NCBI GenBank assembly: GCA_021851875.1
Contig: JAJZQI010000014.1
Coordinates: forward strand, 1 to 64,000
DNA: 64,000 nucleotides
From: Pseudomonadota bacterium
GTDB lineage: Bacteria; Pseudomonadota; Gammaproteobacteria; Burkholderiales; JAJZQI01
Direction: 5' to 3'
Position 1 is the stretch's first letter; each line of letters begins with the position of its first letter. The notes below the pieces were generated by a model, which saw only the letters and a program-made list of their open reading frames with translations, was not told the origin of the DNA and searched no databases. The translations under genes and the position numbers were made by a program. This document shows, piece by piece, positions 1-8,618 of this stretch.

Positions 1-57
1 TTTCTTCACGACATCGTAGTTGTACTGCTCAGTACTGGCTAGGTCTACCGCTGCCAT
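1..57 (-). CDS. ccoN: cbb3-type cytochrome c oxidase subunit I, N-terminal fragment
   Basis: Only the first 19 codons are inside the window; the rest lies to the left of position 1. The visible N-terminus ends in the motif QYNYDVVKK, which matches how CcoN proteins begin just before their first membrane helix. CcoN is the haem-copper catalytic subunit of the high-affinity cbb3 terminal oxidase in the inner membrane. The ATG at 57-55 has a good Shine-Dalgarno (AGGAG at 64-68, six bases away). A SCO1/SenC copper chaperone and an Rrf2 regulator lie directly upstream on the same strand, which supports the call. The identification rests on a short stretch and on context. Confidence 0.75.
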   Translation of the reverse strand, partial: MAAVDLASTEQYNYDVVKK

Positions 58-118
58 AATCTTCTCCTTACTCTAAGCCCAACCGCTCAGGGAACCCAAT
101 TTGGTTTTTGCGCCGCAA

Positions 119-147
119 ATAATACACGCCCATCCGAAATTCCTCAA
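119..147 (-). promoter_or_regulatory. sigma70-type promoter for ccoN
   Basis: On the minus strand TTGAGG (142-147) is followed after exactly 17 bases by TATTAT (119-124). Expected transcription start is near 112, giving a leader of about 55 bases before the ccoN ATG. I found no clear FNR/Anr half-site pair in the 139-base gap between the SCO gene and ccoN. Prediction only. Confidence 0.5.
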
Positions 148-196
148 GCTAAATTGCGACAAATTGCCGCACCCCCACTTAAGCCAGAGTCTTAAT

Positions 197-778
197 TCAA
201 GCGCCCTGGAGCAATATGCGCAGATCGTGCACGATATCCGCCGGAGGTTGACCATAGGGCAATATCAGTCGCAAACGCCCATCCCGATCAAAGACATAAC
301 TGTTCGCGCTATGGTCGATGGAGTAACTGCCATCCGACTGCGGATGGCGCCTGTATACCGCCTTGAAACCGGCAGCCGCCTGCGCGGTTTCCGCATCCGT
401 GCCGCGCAGGCCGATAAATGAAGCGTTGAAGGCCGGCACATAGCCATTCAGCAACTGCGGCGTGTCGCGCGCCGGATCAAGCGTCACGAACAGCACCTGC
501 ACTTTTGCCGCCGATGTCCCCAGCTGTTTCATGGCCACCGCCATGTCGCCCAATGTTGTCGGGCACACGTCAGGACAATGGGTGTAGCCGAAAAACAGCA
601 CGACCACTTTGCCGCGGTAATCCTTCAGGCTGCGTGTCGCGCCTGCCGCGTCATGCAGCCTGAAATCCTTCGCATAGGCCGACGCATCGGCCTCGGGCGC
701 AAGAAACGGCGAAGGCTCAGCCGGCCCCTTGCCGCACGACGCCAGCAGCAGGATGAATGCCAGCCACAGCAGCCGCAC
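197..778 (-). CDS. SCO1/SenC-family copper chaperone lipoprotein
   Basis: SCO proteins carry copper to the CuA or CuB centre of haem-copper oxidases at the periplasmic face of the membrane. The protein of about 193 residues starts with a lipoprotein signal (LLWLAFILLLASC), then a thioredoxin-like fold with the copper-binding CxxxC of the family (GYTHCPDVCPTTL) and the distal conserved histidine (SIDHSANSY). I chose the GTG at 778, two bases after the stop of the upstream Rrf2 gene, because it gives a compact signal peptide. A frame continuing further upstream would add a non-homologous tail that overlaps the regulator. Its position just before ccoN indicates a role in cbb3 oxidase assembly. 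Confidence 0.88.
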   Translation of the reverse strand: MRLLWLAFILLLASCGKGPAEPSPFLAPEADASAYAKDFRLHDAAGATRSLKDYRGKVVVLFFGYTHCPDVCPTTLGDMAVAMKQLGTSAAKVQVLFVTLDPARDTPQLLNGYVPAFNASFIGLRGTDAETAQAAAGFKAVYRRHPQSDGSYSIDHSANSYVFDRDGRLRLILPYGQPPADIVHDLRILLQGA

Positions 779-780
779 AG

Positions 781-1263
781 TTAAACCGGCTCCCCTGCAG
801 GTTGCCCCGCCCCAGCCATAAGCACAGCCGGGACATCGGCCAGGCGGTATTTTCCGGTCATCACTGCTTTGGCCAATTTCTCCAGTGTTTGTTCGCGCAA
901 CAGCGCCACTACTTTTTCCTTGATCGGCTTCCATTTAAAGTGCATGGGGCAGGCCGTCTCGTCGGAACAGATTTTCAGCCCCAGCACGCATTCGTGAGTG
1001 AAGCCGACGCCTTCGGTTAAAACCAGTATCTGCATCAGGTCGGTTTTTTCCGCTCCCTCCCGCAGACAGAAGCCGCCCAGACGACCGCGGAAGGAATACA
1101 GCAGACTCCCCTTGCACAATGATTGCATGATTTTCGCCAGATAGGCCGGCGGCACGTTCAGGTGCTCAGCGATTTCGCGATTGAGGACAGGCTCACCGCT
1201 TGGCTTGGTGGCAATATATATCAGTGCCTGGATGGCGTATTGGCTCGTTCGTGACAGGATCAT
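781..1263 (-). CDS. Rrf2-family transcriptional regulator with three conserved cysteines
   Basis: A winged-helix DNA-binding protein of 160 residues of the Rrf2 family (IscR, NsrR, RsrR relatives). The N-terminus MILSRTSQYAIQALIYIA is the typical first helix, and the ATG at 1263 matches the family start. The C-terminal half holds three cysteines in the order CVLGLKIC...SDETACPMH (spacings of seven and six), the arrangement that binds an Fe-S cluster in this family. It is followed after two bases by the SCO gene and then ccoN, so it probably senses redox state, oxygen or NO and controls the oxidase operon. The exact signal cannot be read from sequence. Confidence 0.85.
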   Translation of the reverse strand: MILSRTSQYAIQALIYIATKPSGEPVLNREIAEHLNVPPAYLAKIMQSLCKGSLLYSFRGRLGGFCLREGAEKTDLMQILVLTEGVGFTHECVLGLKICSDETACPMHFKWKPIKEKVVALLREQTLEKLAKAVMTGKYRLADVPAVLMAGAGQPAGEPV

Positions 1264-1280
1264 GATTAATTGGGATTCCG

Positions 1281-1297
1281 ATATCTTGTTTTGATAA
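1281..1297. promoter_or_regulatory. possible operator of the Rrf2 regulator
   Basis: Imperfect AT-rich dyad ATATC-N7-GATAA lies 18-34 bases upstream of the Rrf2 start codon and overlaps a possible minus-strand -10 sequence (TATTAT, 1294-1299). Rrf2 proteins usually bind such dyads and often autoregulate. No second copy was found before ccoN, so this is weak. Confidence 0.25.
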
Positions 1298-1365
1298 TAG
1301 CGCAAATTCCAGCACTTACGGACATTATTATCCTTAATATTTCCTTAACCGGCAGCATTTTTCTG

Positions 1366-2040
1366 TCACGCAAGCCGAATCCGCTCCGCCAACTCCGTTG
1401 CCGACGCCTGCGGCGCATAGGGCAGCACGGCCAGTAGCGGTGCTGCGATGCGCTGGCGCAACGCTGCAACCACGTCATCCTGCAGCGGCATGGCCGGCTC
1501 CAGCGCGTTGGCGACCCAGCCGTAAAGGCGCAACCCTCTTTGTTGTAACGCTGCCACAGTGAGCAACGCATGATTGATGCAGCCCAATCGCAGCCCCACC
1601 ACCAGCAGCACCGGCAATTTGAGCTGCAGCGCCAGATCGGCGGTATCTTCCCGGTCATTGAGCGGCACCAGCAAACCGCCCACCCCCTCCACCACCACCG
1701 TGTCGGCCAGCTTCTGCAATTGCCCGTAACAGTCCCGAATATGCTTCAGGCTGATGGTCTGGCCCGCCATTGCAGCGGCCAGATGCGGTGCCACCGGCGG
1801 CACGAAGCGGTATGGATTGATCCATTCCTGCGGAGCGCCAACGTTGGCGGCTGCCGCCAGCTGCCGCACATCGTCGCACAGCGCTGTACCACTGGCCGGG
1901 CAGCCACTGGCCACCGGCTTCATACCCACCACTGTGCGGCCCTGCGCGGCGATATGCGCAATGCAGGCAGCGGCGATGCGGGTTTTGCCCACGCCCGTAT
2001 CGGTCCCGGCCACGAACAATCCGGTCAAATCAGACGCCAT
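1366..2040 (-). CDS. bioD: ATP-dependent dethiobiotin synthetase
   Basis: BioD closes the ureido ring of dethiobiotin from 7,8-diaminopelargonate, CO2 and ATP. The protein of 224 residues begins MASDLTGLFVAGTDTGVGKTRI, containing the P-loop GTDTGVGKT, and later carries the conserved VEGVGGLLVPL segment. The start at 2040 is favoured because it places the P-loop about ten residues from the N-terminus, as in homologues; a longer upstream frame overlaps bioC too far. The true overlap with bioC is 11 bases. It is the last gene of the biotin operon. Confidence 0.95.
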   Translation of the reverse strand: MASDLTGLFVAGTDTGVGKTRIAAACIAHIAAQGRTVVGMKPVASGCPASGTALCDDVRQLAAAANVGAPQEWINPYRFVPPVAPHLAAAMAGQTISLKHIRDCYGQLQKLADTVVVEGVGGLLVPLNDREDTADLALQLKLPVLLVVGLRLGCINHALLTVAALQQRGLRLYGWVANALEPAMPLQDDVVAALRQRIAAPLLAVLPYAPQASATELAERIRLA

Positions 2041-2935
2041 GCCTGGCCCGCCGCTGCTCAATATTGAACCGGATGATCTGGCGCCCGTCATCCAGCTTGC
2101 TACGCTTCTGTTCCGGCACCCAGGCATGGCCGTAAATCACCTCGAAAGTCGCCGGCAGGCGGCCATCGCGGCGGAACCGTTCGTAAGCCTGCTGCAAGGC
2201 CAGCCACTCGCCGCGCCCCATCAAGCCGTGGCGACGGCCAACGGTCGCATTGTGCGCGCCGATATCTTTCAACTCCTTCAGCATCGAACGCAAATCGGCA
2301 TATGTCAGCGTCAAACACTCCATTTCCATGACCGGGGCGGCAAAGCCGCTGTGACTCAAGGCATCGCCAATATCATGCATGTCGACGAAACGGCTGACGT
2401 GCGGGTAACCGTCCAGGTCGGCAAAGACAGTGCGCAACTCCTTCAGCGTGTCGGGACCGAAGGTGCTGAAGAACAGCAGACCGCCGGGATGCAAGGCGCG
2501 ATAGAACTCGCCGAAGGTATTTTCCAGATTGTTGCACCACTGCAGGGTGACGTTGGACCAGATCATGTCGAGGCTGCTGCTTTTCAGCGGCAGGGCATCG
2601 GCATCGGCGCAGACGTGCCGAACCGACGGCTTACTCCAGGGCAGACGGTCTTTCCAGCTGCTCATCTTGGCACGCCCCTGTTGCAGCATGGTCAATGCCA
2701 GATCGAGCGCGATCACATCGCTTTCCGGATAGCGCTGGCGCAGCACGCGCGTCCCTTCGCCCGTACCGGAGCCCAGGTCCAGCAGCGTTTTGGGTTGCAG
2801 ACGCATGATATCGAGCCGTTCCAGCATGCGGTCGCAGATCTCCCGCTGCAATACGGCTGCGGCATCGTAGGTTTGGGCGGCCCGCTCGAAAGAGCGCCGG
2901 ATGGCGCGCTTATCGAGTGTATCCGGTTCAGTCAT
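2030..2935 (-). CDS. bioC: malonyl-ACP O-methyltransferase
   Basis: BioC methylates malonyl-ACP with S-adenosylmethionine, disguising it so the fatty-acid enzymes can build the pimeloyl chain. The protein of 301 residues has the class I methyltransferase motif I at residues 51-60 (LLDLGSGTGE) and the family N-terminus RRSFERAAQTYD. It overlaps bioH by eight bases and bioD by 11, so all three are translationally coupled. Together with BioH it supplies the BioC-BioH pimelate route. Confidence 0.95.
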   Translation of the reverse strand: MTEPDTLDKRAIRRSFERAAQTYDAAAVLQREICDRMLERLDIMRLQPKTLLDLGSGTGEGTRVLRQRYPESDVIALDLALTMLQQGRAKMSSWKDRLPWSKPSVRHVCADADALPLKSSSLDMIWSNVTLQWCNNLENTFGEFYRALHPGGLLFFSTFGPDTLKELRTVFADLDGYPHVSRFVDMHDIGDALSHSGFAAPVMEMECLTLTYADLRSMLKELKDIGAHNATVGRRHGLMGRGEWLALQQAYERFRRDGRLPATFEVIYGHAWVPEQKRSKLDDGRQIIRFNIEQRRARHGV

Positions 2936-3689
2936 GGAGAAAATCCTTCATTTCGGCGATGAATTCCTGCGGATGGGACAGGAAAGGCGCGTGAGCTGCG
3001 CCACGAAACACCTTCAGCTGCGCCGCCGGCATGTGCCGAGCCAGCCAGCCAGCCGCAGCCGCGGGTGTCAGCGTGTCATACTCACCCGCCAGCAACAGGG
3101 TGCGGGCAGGCAAGCGCACGGCGTCGTGCCGCAGGTCCGACTCAGCCAGCAGCCGCAGACCGGCATTGAGCACAGCCATGGTCGGCTCGCCGCGGGCGAA
3201 CAGCTCCTGCCGCAAACGGGCGATCACCTGCCGGGCCGCATCGCCGCTGCGGGCTTGCAGGGAGAGAAAGCGCTTAAGGGTGGCGGCATAATCCTGCTGC
3301 AACTGGCGGGCAAAATCATCGAACACGGAGCCGTCCACGCCGTGCTCCCACCCGTCACGCGTGACGAAACAGGGCGTGGCCCCCACCAGGCTGAGCGAAC
3401 GAATCTGCTCGGGATGGCACCGAGCCCAGCGCTGTGCTAGCAAGGCGCCGAGCGACCAGCCGCACAAATGCACCTGCGCCGGTACTTGCGGCGCCAGCGC
3501 ATCGGCCAGCTGTTCCAGCGTATAGGGCGCGACTGTGTCGCTGCCGCCGTAGCCGGGCAGATCAAGCTGCCAGACGGTAAATGTCTCGGCCAGCTGTTCG
3601 GCGACACTATTCCATACGCCCGCATGCATGCCCCAGCCATGCAGCAACACCAGATCCGGCCCCGCGCCGGCTTTACGGTACAGGTGCAT
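2928..3689 (-). CDS. bioH: pimeloyl-ACP methyl ester carboxylesterase
   Basis: BioH removes the methyl group that BioC added, ending chain elongation at pimeloyl-ACP. The protein of 253 residues is an alpha/beta hydrolase with the nucleophile elbow GWSLG (Ser79), the acid Asp205 (GEYDTLTP) and His233 (GAAHAPF). The start is the ATG at 3689, which forms a TGATG junction with the bioF stop. A TTG one codon earlier is also open but unnecessary. Confidence 0.94.
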   Translation of the reverse strand: MHLYRKAGAGPDLVLLHGWGMHAGVWNSVAEQLAETFTVWQLDLPGYGGSDTVAPYTLEQLADALAPQVPAQVHLCGWSLGALLAQRWARCHPEQIRSLSLVGATPCFVTRDGWEHGVDGSVFDDFARQLQQDYAATLKRFLSLQARSGDAARQVIARLRQELFARGEPTMAVLNAGLRLLAESDLRHDAVRLPARTLLLAGEYDTLTPAAAAGWLARHMPAAQLKVFRGAAHAPFLSHPQEFIAEMKDFLHD

Positions 3690-4843
3690 CAACGGCCTCG
3701 TGCCAAATGAGCCAGCGCCTGCGCCAGCGCGGCCACATCGTCAGCCGTGTGCGCCGCGGAAAGGGAAATGCGCAGGCGGGCAGAGCCGGTCGGCACCGTC
3801 GGCGGTCGAATTGCCGGCACCATGATGCCGCTCTCGCGTAGAGCGTCCGCCAGTTCGACGGCCGCTACCGCATCCCCCACCAGCAGGGGCTGAATCGGTG
3901 TGACCGAGGACATTAACTGCCAAGGCAGACCTTCCAGGTCGTTACGCAACTGGCGGATCAGTTGCTGCAAATGCTGTCGCAACCGGTCGTCGGCCATCAG
4001 CTCGAAGGCCGTCAGACTGGCTTGCGCCAGCATGGGCGGCAGGGCCGTGGTGTAGATATAGGTGTGCGCCTTTTGCAGCAAGTATTCGATGAGGCTCTCG
4101 CTGCCGGCCACCAGCGCACCAAAGCTGCCCATCGCCTTGCCCAGAGTGGCCAGATAAATCAGCCGGTCCGACTTGAGGCCGAAGTGCTGCAGAATGCCCC
4201 TGCCCCCTTCACCCAGGACGCCGAAACCGTGGGCATCGTCGACGAACAGCAGGGCGTCATGCCGTTCGCACACCGCCAGCATGTCCGTCAGCGGGGCCAT
4301 ATCGCCATCCATGCTGAACACGCCGTCCGTCACCACCAGCTTGCGTTGAGCGCTTGAGCGGCCCAGCAATTCATCCAGATGAGCCGCATCGGCATGACGA
4401 AAGCGCTGCAAATCGGCGCGCGACAGCAGTGCGGCATCATTGAGGGAGGCGTGATTGAGCCGGTCGGCAAAAATGGCGTCATGGCGACTCAGCAAGGCGG
4501 TAATGACGCCCAGATTGGCCATATAGCCGGTCGAGAACAGCAATGCGCGGGGAAAATTGGTCAGCGCGGCAAAACGCTGCTCCAGTTGCTCATGCAATTC
4601 ATGGTGCCCCAGCACCAGGTGGGAGGCGCCGGCGCCCACGCCGGCTACGCGCGCAGCCTGGCAGGCGGCTTCAGTCAGGGCCGGGTGGGCCGCCAGGCCG
4701 AGGTAATCGTTACTGCAAAATGACAGATACTCGCGCCCGTCGACCCGGATGCGTGGCCCCTGGGCGCTGGAGAGGGTGCGCCGCCGCCGTTGCAGCCCGG
4801 CCCGGCTGATCTGTGCCAGACGGGATTCCAGCTCCCAGGCCAT
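3689..4843 (-). CDS. bioF: 8-amino-7-oxononanoate synthase
   Basis: BioF is the PLP enzyme that condenses pimeloyl-ACP (or CoA) with alanine to make 8-amino-7-oxononanoate. The protein of 384 residues shows the family blocks SFCSNDYLGLAAHP, FVDDAHGFGVLG and the PLP lysine at about residue 236 (LATLGKAMGS). It follows bioB after three bases and is coupled to bioH through TGATG. No bioA (the next enzyme) lies in this window. Confidence 0.96.
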   Translation of the reverse strand: MAWELESRLAQISRAGLQRRRRTLSSAQGPRIRVDGREYLSFCSNDYLGLAAHPALTEAACQAARVAGVGAGASHLVLGHHELHEQLEQRFAALTNFPRALLFSTGYMANLGVITALLSRHDAIFADRLNHASLNDAALLSRADLQRFRHADAAHLDELLGRSSAQRKLVVTDGVFSMDGDMAPLTDMLAVCERHDALLFVDDAHGFGVLGEGGRGILQHFGLKSDRLIYLATLGKAMGSFGALVAGSESLIEYLLQKAHTYIYTTALPPMLAQASLTAFELMADDRLRQHLQQLIRQLRNDLEGLPWQLMSSVTPIQPLLVGDAVAAVELADALRESGIMVPAIRPPTVPTGSARLRISLSAAHTADDVAALAQALAHLARGR

Positions 4844-4846
4844 TGG

Positions 4847-5833
4847 TCAGTGGGAAGCCTGCATGCTCGGGTGCATTCCCAGCTTTTGCAGCAGCGCCTG
4901 GTCGCGCTCGACTTCCGGGTTGCCGGTGGTCAGCAGCTTGTCGCCGTAGAAAATCGAGTTGGCGCCGGCGAAAAAACACATCGCCTGCAGATGTTCGGCC
5001 ATTTGCTGCCGGCCGGCGGACAAGCGCACGTAGCTGGTCGGCATGGTGATGCGGGCAACCGCGATGGTGCGGACGAACTCCAGCGGATCAAGCTGCTCGG
5101 TACCGTGCAACGGTGTTCCCTCGACCTGTACCAGCTGATTGATGGGTACGCTCTCCGGCGGCGGAGTCATGCTCGCCAGCGCGGCCAGCATGCCGGCACG
5201 CTGGGTGCGGCTCTCGCCCATACCGATAATGCCGCCGCTGCAGACGTGGATGCCGGCATTGCGCACTTTGCGCAGCGTCTCCAGGCGATCCTCGAATTCG
5301 CGGGTGCTGATGATGTTGCCGTAGAATTCCGGCGCGGTATCGATGTTGTGGTTGTAGTAATCCAGGCCGGCCTGACGCAATTCTTCGGCCTGACCTTCTT
5401 GCAGCATGCCCAGAGTGGCGCAGGTTTCCAGACCCAGCGCGCGCACTTCCCGGATCATCTGCGCCACCGGCTCAATATCCTTCTGCTTCGGTCCGCGCCA
5501 GGCAGCGCCCATGCAGAAACGGGTCGCACCGTTGGCCTTGGCGGCCTTGGCCGCTGCCACAACCTGCTCCACCGGCAACAAGCCCTGCTTTTCCACGCCA
5601 GTGTCGTAGTGCGCCGACTGCGGGCAATAGCCGCAATCTTCGGAACAACCGCCGGTCTTGATCGAAATCAGGGTGGACAGCTGCACCTCGGTCGGATCAA
5701 AGTGCTGGCGATGCACGCTTTGCGCACGGAACAGCAACTCGTTGAAAGGCAGCTCGAACAGGGCCTCGAGCTCGGCCACACGCCATTCGCGCTGACTCAT
5801 TTCAATGGGTTGTGCTACCGCTGCCTTAACCAT
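4847..5833 (-). CDS. bioB: biotin synthase (radical SAM)
   Basis: BioB inserts sulfur into dethiobiotin using a radical-SAM [4Fe-4S] cluster and an auxiliary [2Fe-2S] cluster. The protein of 328 residues holds CxxxCxxC at Cys63, Cys67 and Cys70 ([10 protein letters not shown]). It also has the conserved later motif [12 protein letters not shown]. The start at 5833 overlaps the stop of the upstream membrane-protein gene by eight bases, implying translational coupling. Confidence 0.97.
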   Translation of the reverse strand: MVKAAVAQPIEMSQREWRVAELEALFELPFNELLFRAQSVHRQHFDPTEVQLSTLISIKTGGCSEDCGYCPQSAHYDTGVEKQGLLPVEQVVAAAKAAKANGATRFCMGAAWRGPKQKDIEPVAQMIREVRALGLETCATLGMLQEGQAEELRQAGLDYYNHNIDTAPEFYGNIISTREFEDRLETLRKVRNAGIHVCSGGIIGMGESRTQRAGMLAALASMTPPPESVPINQLVQVEGTPLHGTEQLDPLEFVRTIAVARITMPTSYVRLSAGRQQMAEHLQAMCFFAGANSIFYGDKLLTTGNPEVERDQALLQKLGMHPSMQASH

Positions 5834-6272
5834 GTACCGCTTCCTCCACTGTCATTTCCATCCACGGCTCACGCACGGCCGCAAAAATATCCCACAGACT
5901 CCAGGGAATCACCACCAGCGCCATGACTGCCCACACCGCCACAATCCCCGTGCCGTTACCGAAAAGTTCGTAAATGGGCTGACCGAACACCACCATGGCC
6001 CCGGCCGCGCCATAAAAACGGTATCCCGCCCATTTATTAAAATGCCGTACCCGCAGATTGGGATGATGGGCAATCGCCGCATAGACAAAAATCGAACCGG
6101 CCAGCCACAGCATCACCGGCACCACCACCACGACATACTTGATCATGGGCGGCAAATTGACTACTGTAGACAAGCCCCACACAGCCGGTGCAACAAGCAG
6201 CGCAATAATGCTGGCCAGATTGAACAGAATTGCATTTTTCCGCTGCGACGAAGACGTCAGGGTAAGCGACAT
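5826..6272 (-). CDS. uncharacterised four-helix membrane protein, first gene of the biotin operon
   Basis: I do not recognise this family. The predicted protein has 148 residues and four likely membrane helices (about 14-36, 43-67, 86-105 and 107-130), with a short acidic C-terminus. The ATG at 6272 is preferred because GGAG lies eight bases upstream; an ATG two codons earlier sits too close to that site. The gene overlaps bioB by eight bases and is the only gene between the operon promoter and bioB, so it is co-transcribed with and probably coupled to biotin synthesis. A transport or assembly role is conceivable but nothing in the sequence proves it. Confidence 0.75.
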   Translation of the reverse strand: MSLTLTSSSQRKNAILFNLASIIALLVAPAVWGLSTVVNLPPMIKYVVVVVPVMLWLAGSIFVYAAIAHHPNLRVRHFNKWAGYRFYGAAGAMVVFGQPIYELFGNGTGIVAVWAVMALVVIPWSLWDIFAAVREPWMEMTVEEAVHG

Positions 6273-6306
6273 GACCATTTCTCCAGTAAAAGGACCGTGA
6301 CGTCCC

Positions 6307-6334
6307 ATTTTACGAACCCGCCACATTCTGTCAA
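6307..6334 (-). promoter_or_regulatory. strong sigma70-type promoter of the biotin operon
   Basis: Minus strand: perfect -35 TTGACA (6329-6334), 16-base spacer, -10 TAAAAT (6307-6312). It lies about 35 bases upstream of the first operon gene and divergent from comF. No recognisable BirA operator dyad accompanies it. Confidence 0.6.
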
Positions 6335-6342
6335 ATATTTTA

Positions 6343-7038
6343 ATGGAAAAAATGAACTGGCGTCGATTTATTGTGCAGCTATTGCCGCCGCAAAGCTGCG
6401 CCTTGTGTTCCGCCACCGCCGGAAACAACGTGTGCGACGCCTGTTGCGCCGATCTGCCCTGGCTTGAGCAGGATCGCCTGTGTCCCGTTTGCGCCAGTTT
6501 GTCGCCAGCGGGACTGGTCTGCGGCGATTGCCTTAAAACGCCGCCAGCCTTTTACCGCACCTTATCGCTGCTGGAATACCGCTTTCCGGTCAGCCAGCTG
6601 GTCAGCCGCCTCAAATACCGCCAACACCTGCCGCTGGCCAACTGGTTTGCCGAACAGTTCCTGCTACGCATGCCGCCAGCGGGGGAGAAAATCGACGCGC
6701 TCATTCCCGTTCCACTGCATCCCAACAGACTGAAAGAGCGCGGCTTCAATCAGAGTCAACTCATCAGCCGGCAGCTGGCCAAGCGCCTGGGTACGGCACA
6801 CCTGCCCCAGTTGGTCGAGCGCAGCTTCGACACCTCACAGCAGGCCGGACTGAGTCGGACAGAACGTCAGCGCAATATGCGCAACGTGTTCACCTGCCGC
6901 GAAAACATGAGCGGCCTGCGTCTTGCGATTGTCGACGACGTCATCACCACCGGCAGCACGGCCGACAGCCTCAGCCGCACTTTGCTGGATGCCGGCGCGG
7001 CTGCGGTGGAAGTCTGGAGCATCGCCCGCACACACTAA
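6343..7038 (+). CDS. comF: ComF-family phosphoribosyltransferase-like protein
   Basis: ComF/GntX proteins combine an N-terminal double zinc ribbon with a phosphoribosyltransferase fold and are linked to DNA uptake in competent bacteria. The protein of 231 residues has four CxxC pairs (CALC, CDAC, CPVC, CGDC) in the first 65 residues and the PRPP loop AIVDDVITTGST near the C-terminus. The ATG at 6343 lacks a ribosome site; the ATG at 6352 with GGAA just before it is an equally good start. It is divergent from the biotin operon, an arrangement seen in other proteobacteria. Confidence 0.9.
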   Translation: MEKMNWRRFIVQLLPPQSCALCSATAGNNVCDACCADLPWLEQDRLCPVCASLSPAGLVCGDCLKTPPAFYRTLSLLEYRFPVSQLVSRLKYRQHLPLANWFAEQFLLRMPPAGEKIDALIPVPLHPNRLKERGFNQSQLISRQLAKRLGTAHLPQLVERSFDTSQQAGLSRTERQRNMRNVFTCRENMSGLRLAIVDDVITTGSTADSLSRTLLDAGAAAVEVWSIARTH

Positions 7039-7073
7039 CAGCATGGACCACGATCTTTCCGCCGGATGATCCG

Positions 7074-7102
7074 TTCGCCTTCGCCAAGTCCGGTGTTACA
7101 AT
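7074..7102 (+). promoter_or_regulatory. possible promoter of trmL
   Basis: TTCGCC (7074-7079), 17-base spacer, TACAAT (7097-7102) in the 118-base gap after comF. The -35 match is poor and the -10 match is good. The predicted leader is about 48 bases. Confidence 0.35.
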
Positions 7103-7156
7103 CCCACGACCGCAATAAAGCGAAGATTTGCAACAAACCCGGCTGCATTCACCATC

Positions 7157-7621
7157 ATGTTTGATTTGGTCCTGTTCGAACCCGAGATCCCGCCCAACAC
7201 CGGCAACATTATCCGCCTGTGCGCCAATACCGGAACGCAGTTGCATCTGATACGACCGCTTGGCTTCGAGCTGAACGACAAACAGCTGCAGCGCGCCGGC
7301 CTGGATTACCACGAGTATGCCACGCTGCGGGTCTACGACACGCTGACACAGTGCCGCGCGGCGCTGCCGGGCGGGCGCTGGTTTGCCCTGACAACCAAGG
7401 GCAGTCGCTCCCACCATTTGCCGCAATACCGGGCAGGCGACGTTTTTCTGCTGGGGCCGGAAAGTCGCGGATTGCCCGCCGAGGTGCTGGCCGAATTCGA
7501 CGGCGAAACCCGTCTGCGCATTCCCATGCGGCCGGACAACCGCAGCCTCAACCTGTCCAATGCGGCCGCTGTTATCCTGTATGAGGCCTGGCGGCAAAAC
7601 GATTTTGCCGGATCGATCTAG
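7157..7621 (+). CDS. trmL: tRNA (cytidine/uridine-34 2'-O)-methyltransferase
   Basis: TrmL methylates the wobble ribose of two tRNA-Leu isoacceptors. The protein of 154 residues is a minimal SPOUT enzyme: it begins MFDLVLFEPEIPPNTGNIIR and has the knot motifs LLGPESRGLP and IPMRPDNRSLNLSNAAA. It is convergent with gpsA; the stop codons of the two genes lie in a small dyad (CTAGCC-GGC-GGCTAG, 7618-7632) that has no U tract. Confidence 0.95.
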   Translation: MFDLVLFEPEIPPNTGNIIRLCANTGTQLHLIRPLGFELNDKQLQRAGLDYHEYATLRVYDTLTQCRAALPGGRWFALTTKGSRSHHLPQYRAGDVFLLGPESRGLPAEVLAEFDGETRLRIPMRPDNRSLNLSNAAAVILYEAWRQNDFAGSI

Positions 7622-7628
7622 CCGGCGG

Positions 7629-8618
7629 CTAGGCCGCTTCCGCTTTCGGCTCGCGGTTCAGCAATCGCTCCACCGCATCCTTGGGCGATAGGCCGCCATA
7701 CAGAATATCGTGCACCACCTCCACCACCGGCATGGCCACGCCCAGCTTGTGCGCCAGCTTGCGCGCTCCCTGCACGGCATACACCCCCTCGGCCACGTGC
7801 CCCAGCGACGCCAAAATTGAATCGATGGTCTCGCCGGCAGCAAGTCGCAGCCCGACCGTTCGGTTGCGCGACATATCCGCCGTGCAGGTCAGAATCAGAT
7901 CGCCGGCCCCCGCCAAACCGAGAAAAGTCTCCGAGCGGCCGCCCATGGCCACCCCCAGCCGGCTCATTTCCGCCAGGCCGCGGGTAATCAGTGCGGCCCG
8001 CGCGTTATAGCCCAGGTGCAACCCGTCGCTCAGCCCGGCCGCAATAGCCATGACATTTTTCAGCGCACCGCCCAGTTCGACACCTACCACATCCGTGCTC
8101 GAGTAGATGCGCAAATGATGCGCATGCAGCTGCGGCGCCAGCGTGCGCGCCAATTGCTCGTCCGTGGATGCCAGCGTCAGCGCGGTCGGCAAACCGGCCG
8201 CCACTTCCTGGGCAAAACTGGGGCCGGACAACGTGGCCGAAGGATAATCGGCCCCCAGCTCTTGCGTCACCAATTGATGCGGCAGGCAGGCGGACTCCAC
8301 CTCAAAACCCTTGCAGGCCCATACCAGCGGTTTTCTGCAGTTGAGTCCGCGCAGTTTGTGCAGCAGCGCACGCATGGCGGCAACCGGCGTCATGATGATG
8401 ATGACGTCAGCCGCTGCCGCCGATTGCTCGAAGTCGGCACTGACTTGCAATGCGGCCGGAAAGGGAAAACCGGGAAGATAGTGATCATTTGCCCGAGCCG
8501 CCGCCATGGCCGCCACAGCCGCCGCGTCGCGCGCCCACAAAGTGACATTGTGCGAGGCTGCCAGGGCTATGCCCAGTGCCGTACCCCAGGCACCGGCTCC
8601 CAGTATCGTGATATTCAT
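7629..8618 (-). CDS. gpsA: glycerol-3-phosphate dehydrogenase [NAD(P)+]
   Basis: GpsA reduces dihydroxyacetone phosphate to sn-glycerol-3-phosphate, the backbone of phospholipids. The protein of 329 residues starts [16 protein letters not shown], the NAD(P)-binding GxGxxG, and carries the catalytic region LGGALKNVMAIAAG and GAGDLILTCTADMSRNR. The start at 8618 overlaps the SH3 gene stop by four bases. The secB-gpsA neighbourhood is conserved in many proteobacteria. Confidence 0.96.
   Translation of the reverse strand: MNITILGAGAWGTALGIALAASHNVTLWARDAAAVAAMAAARANDHYLPGFPFPAALQVSADFEQSAAAADVIIIMTPVAAMRALLHKLRGLNCRKPLVWACKGFEVESACLPHQLVTQELGADYPSATLSGPSFAQEVAAGLPTALTLASTDEQLARTLAPQLHAHHLRIYSSTDVVGVELGGALKNVMAIAAGLSDGLHLGYNARAALITRGLAEMSRLGVAMGGRSETFLGLAGAGDLILTCTADMSRNRTVGLRLAAGETIDSILASLGHVAEGVYAVQGARKLAHKLGVAMPVVEVVHDILYGGLSPKDAVERLLNREPKAEAA

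Noticed and set aside
58-196. FNR/Anr box upstream of ccoN
   Set aside because: Only TTGCGACAAATTG-like sequence is present; it does not fit TTGAT-N4-ATCAA.
6273-6342. Biotin-repressor (BirA) operator before the biotin operon
   Set aside because: No dyad resembling a BirA site lies around the -35/-10 of the operon promoter.
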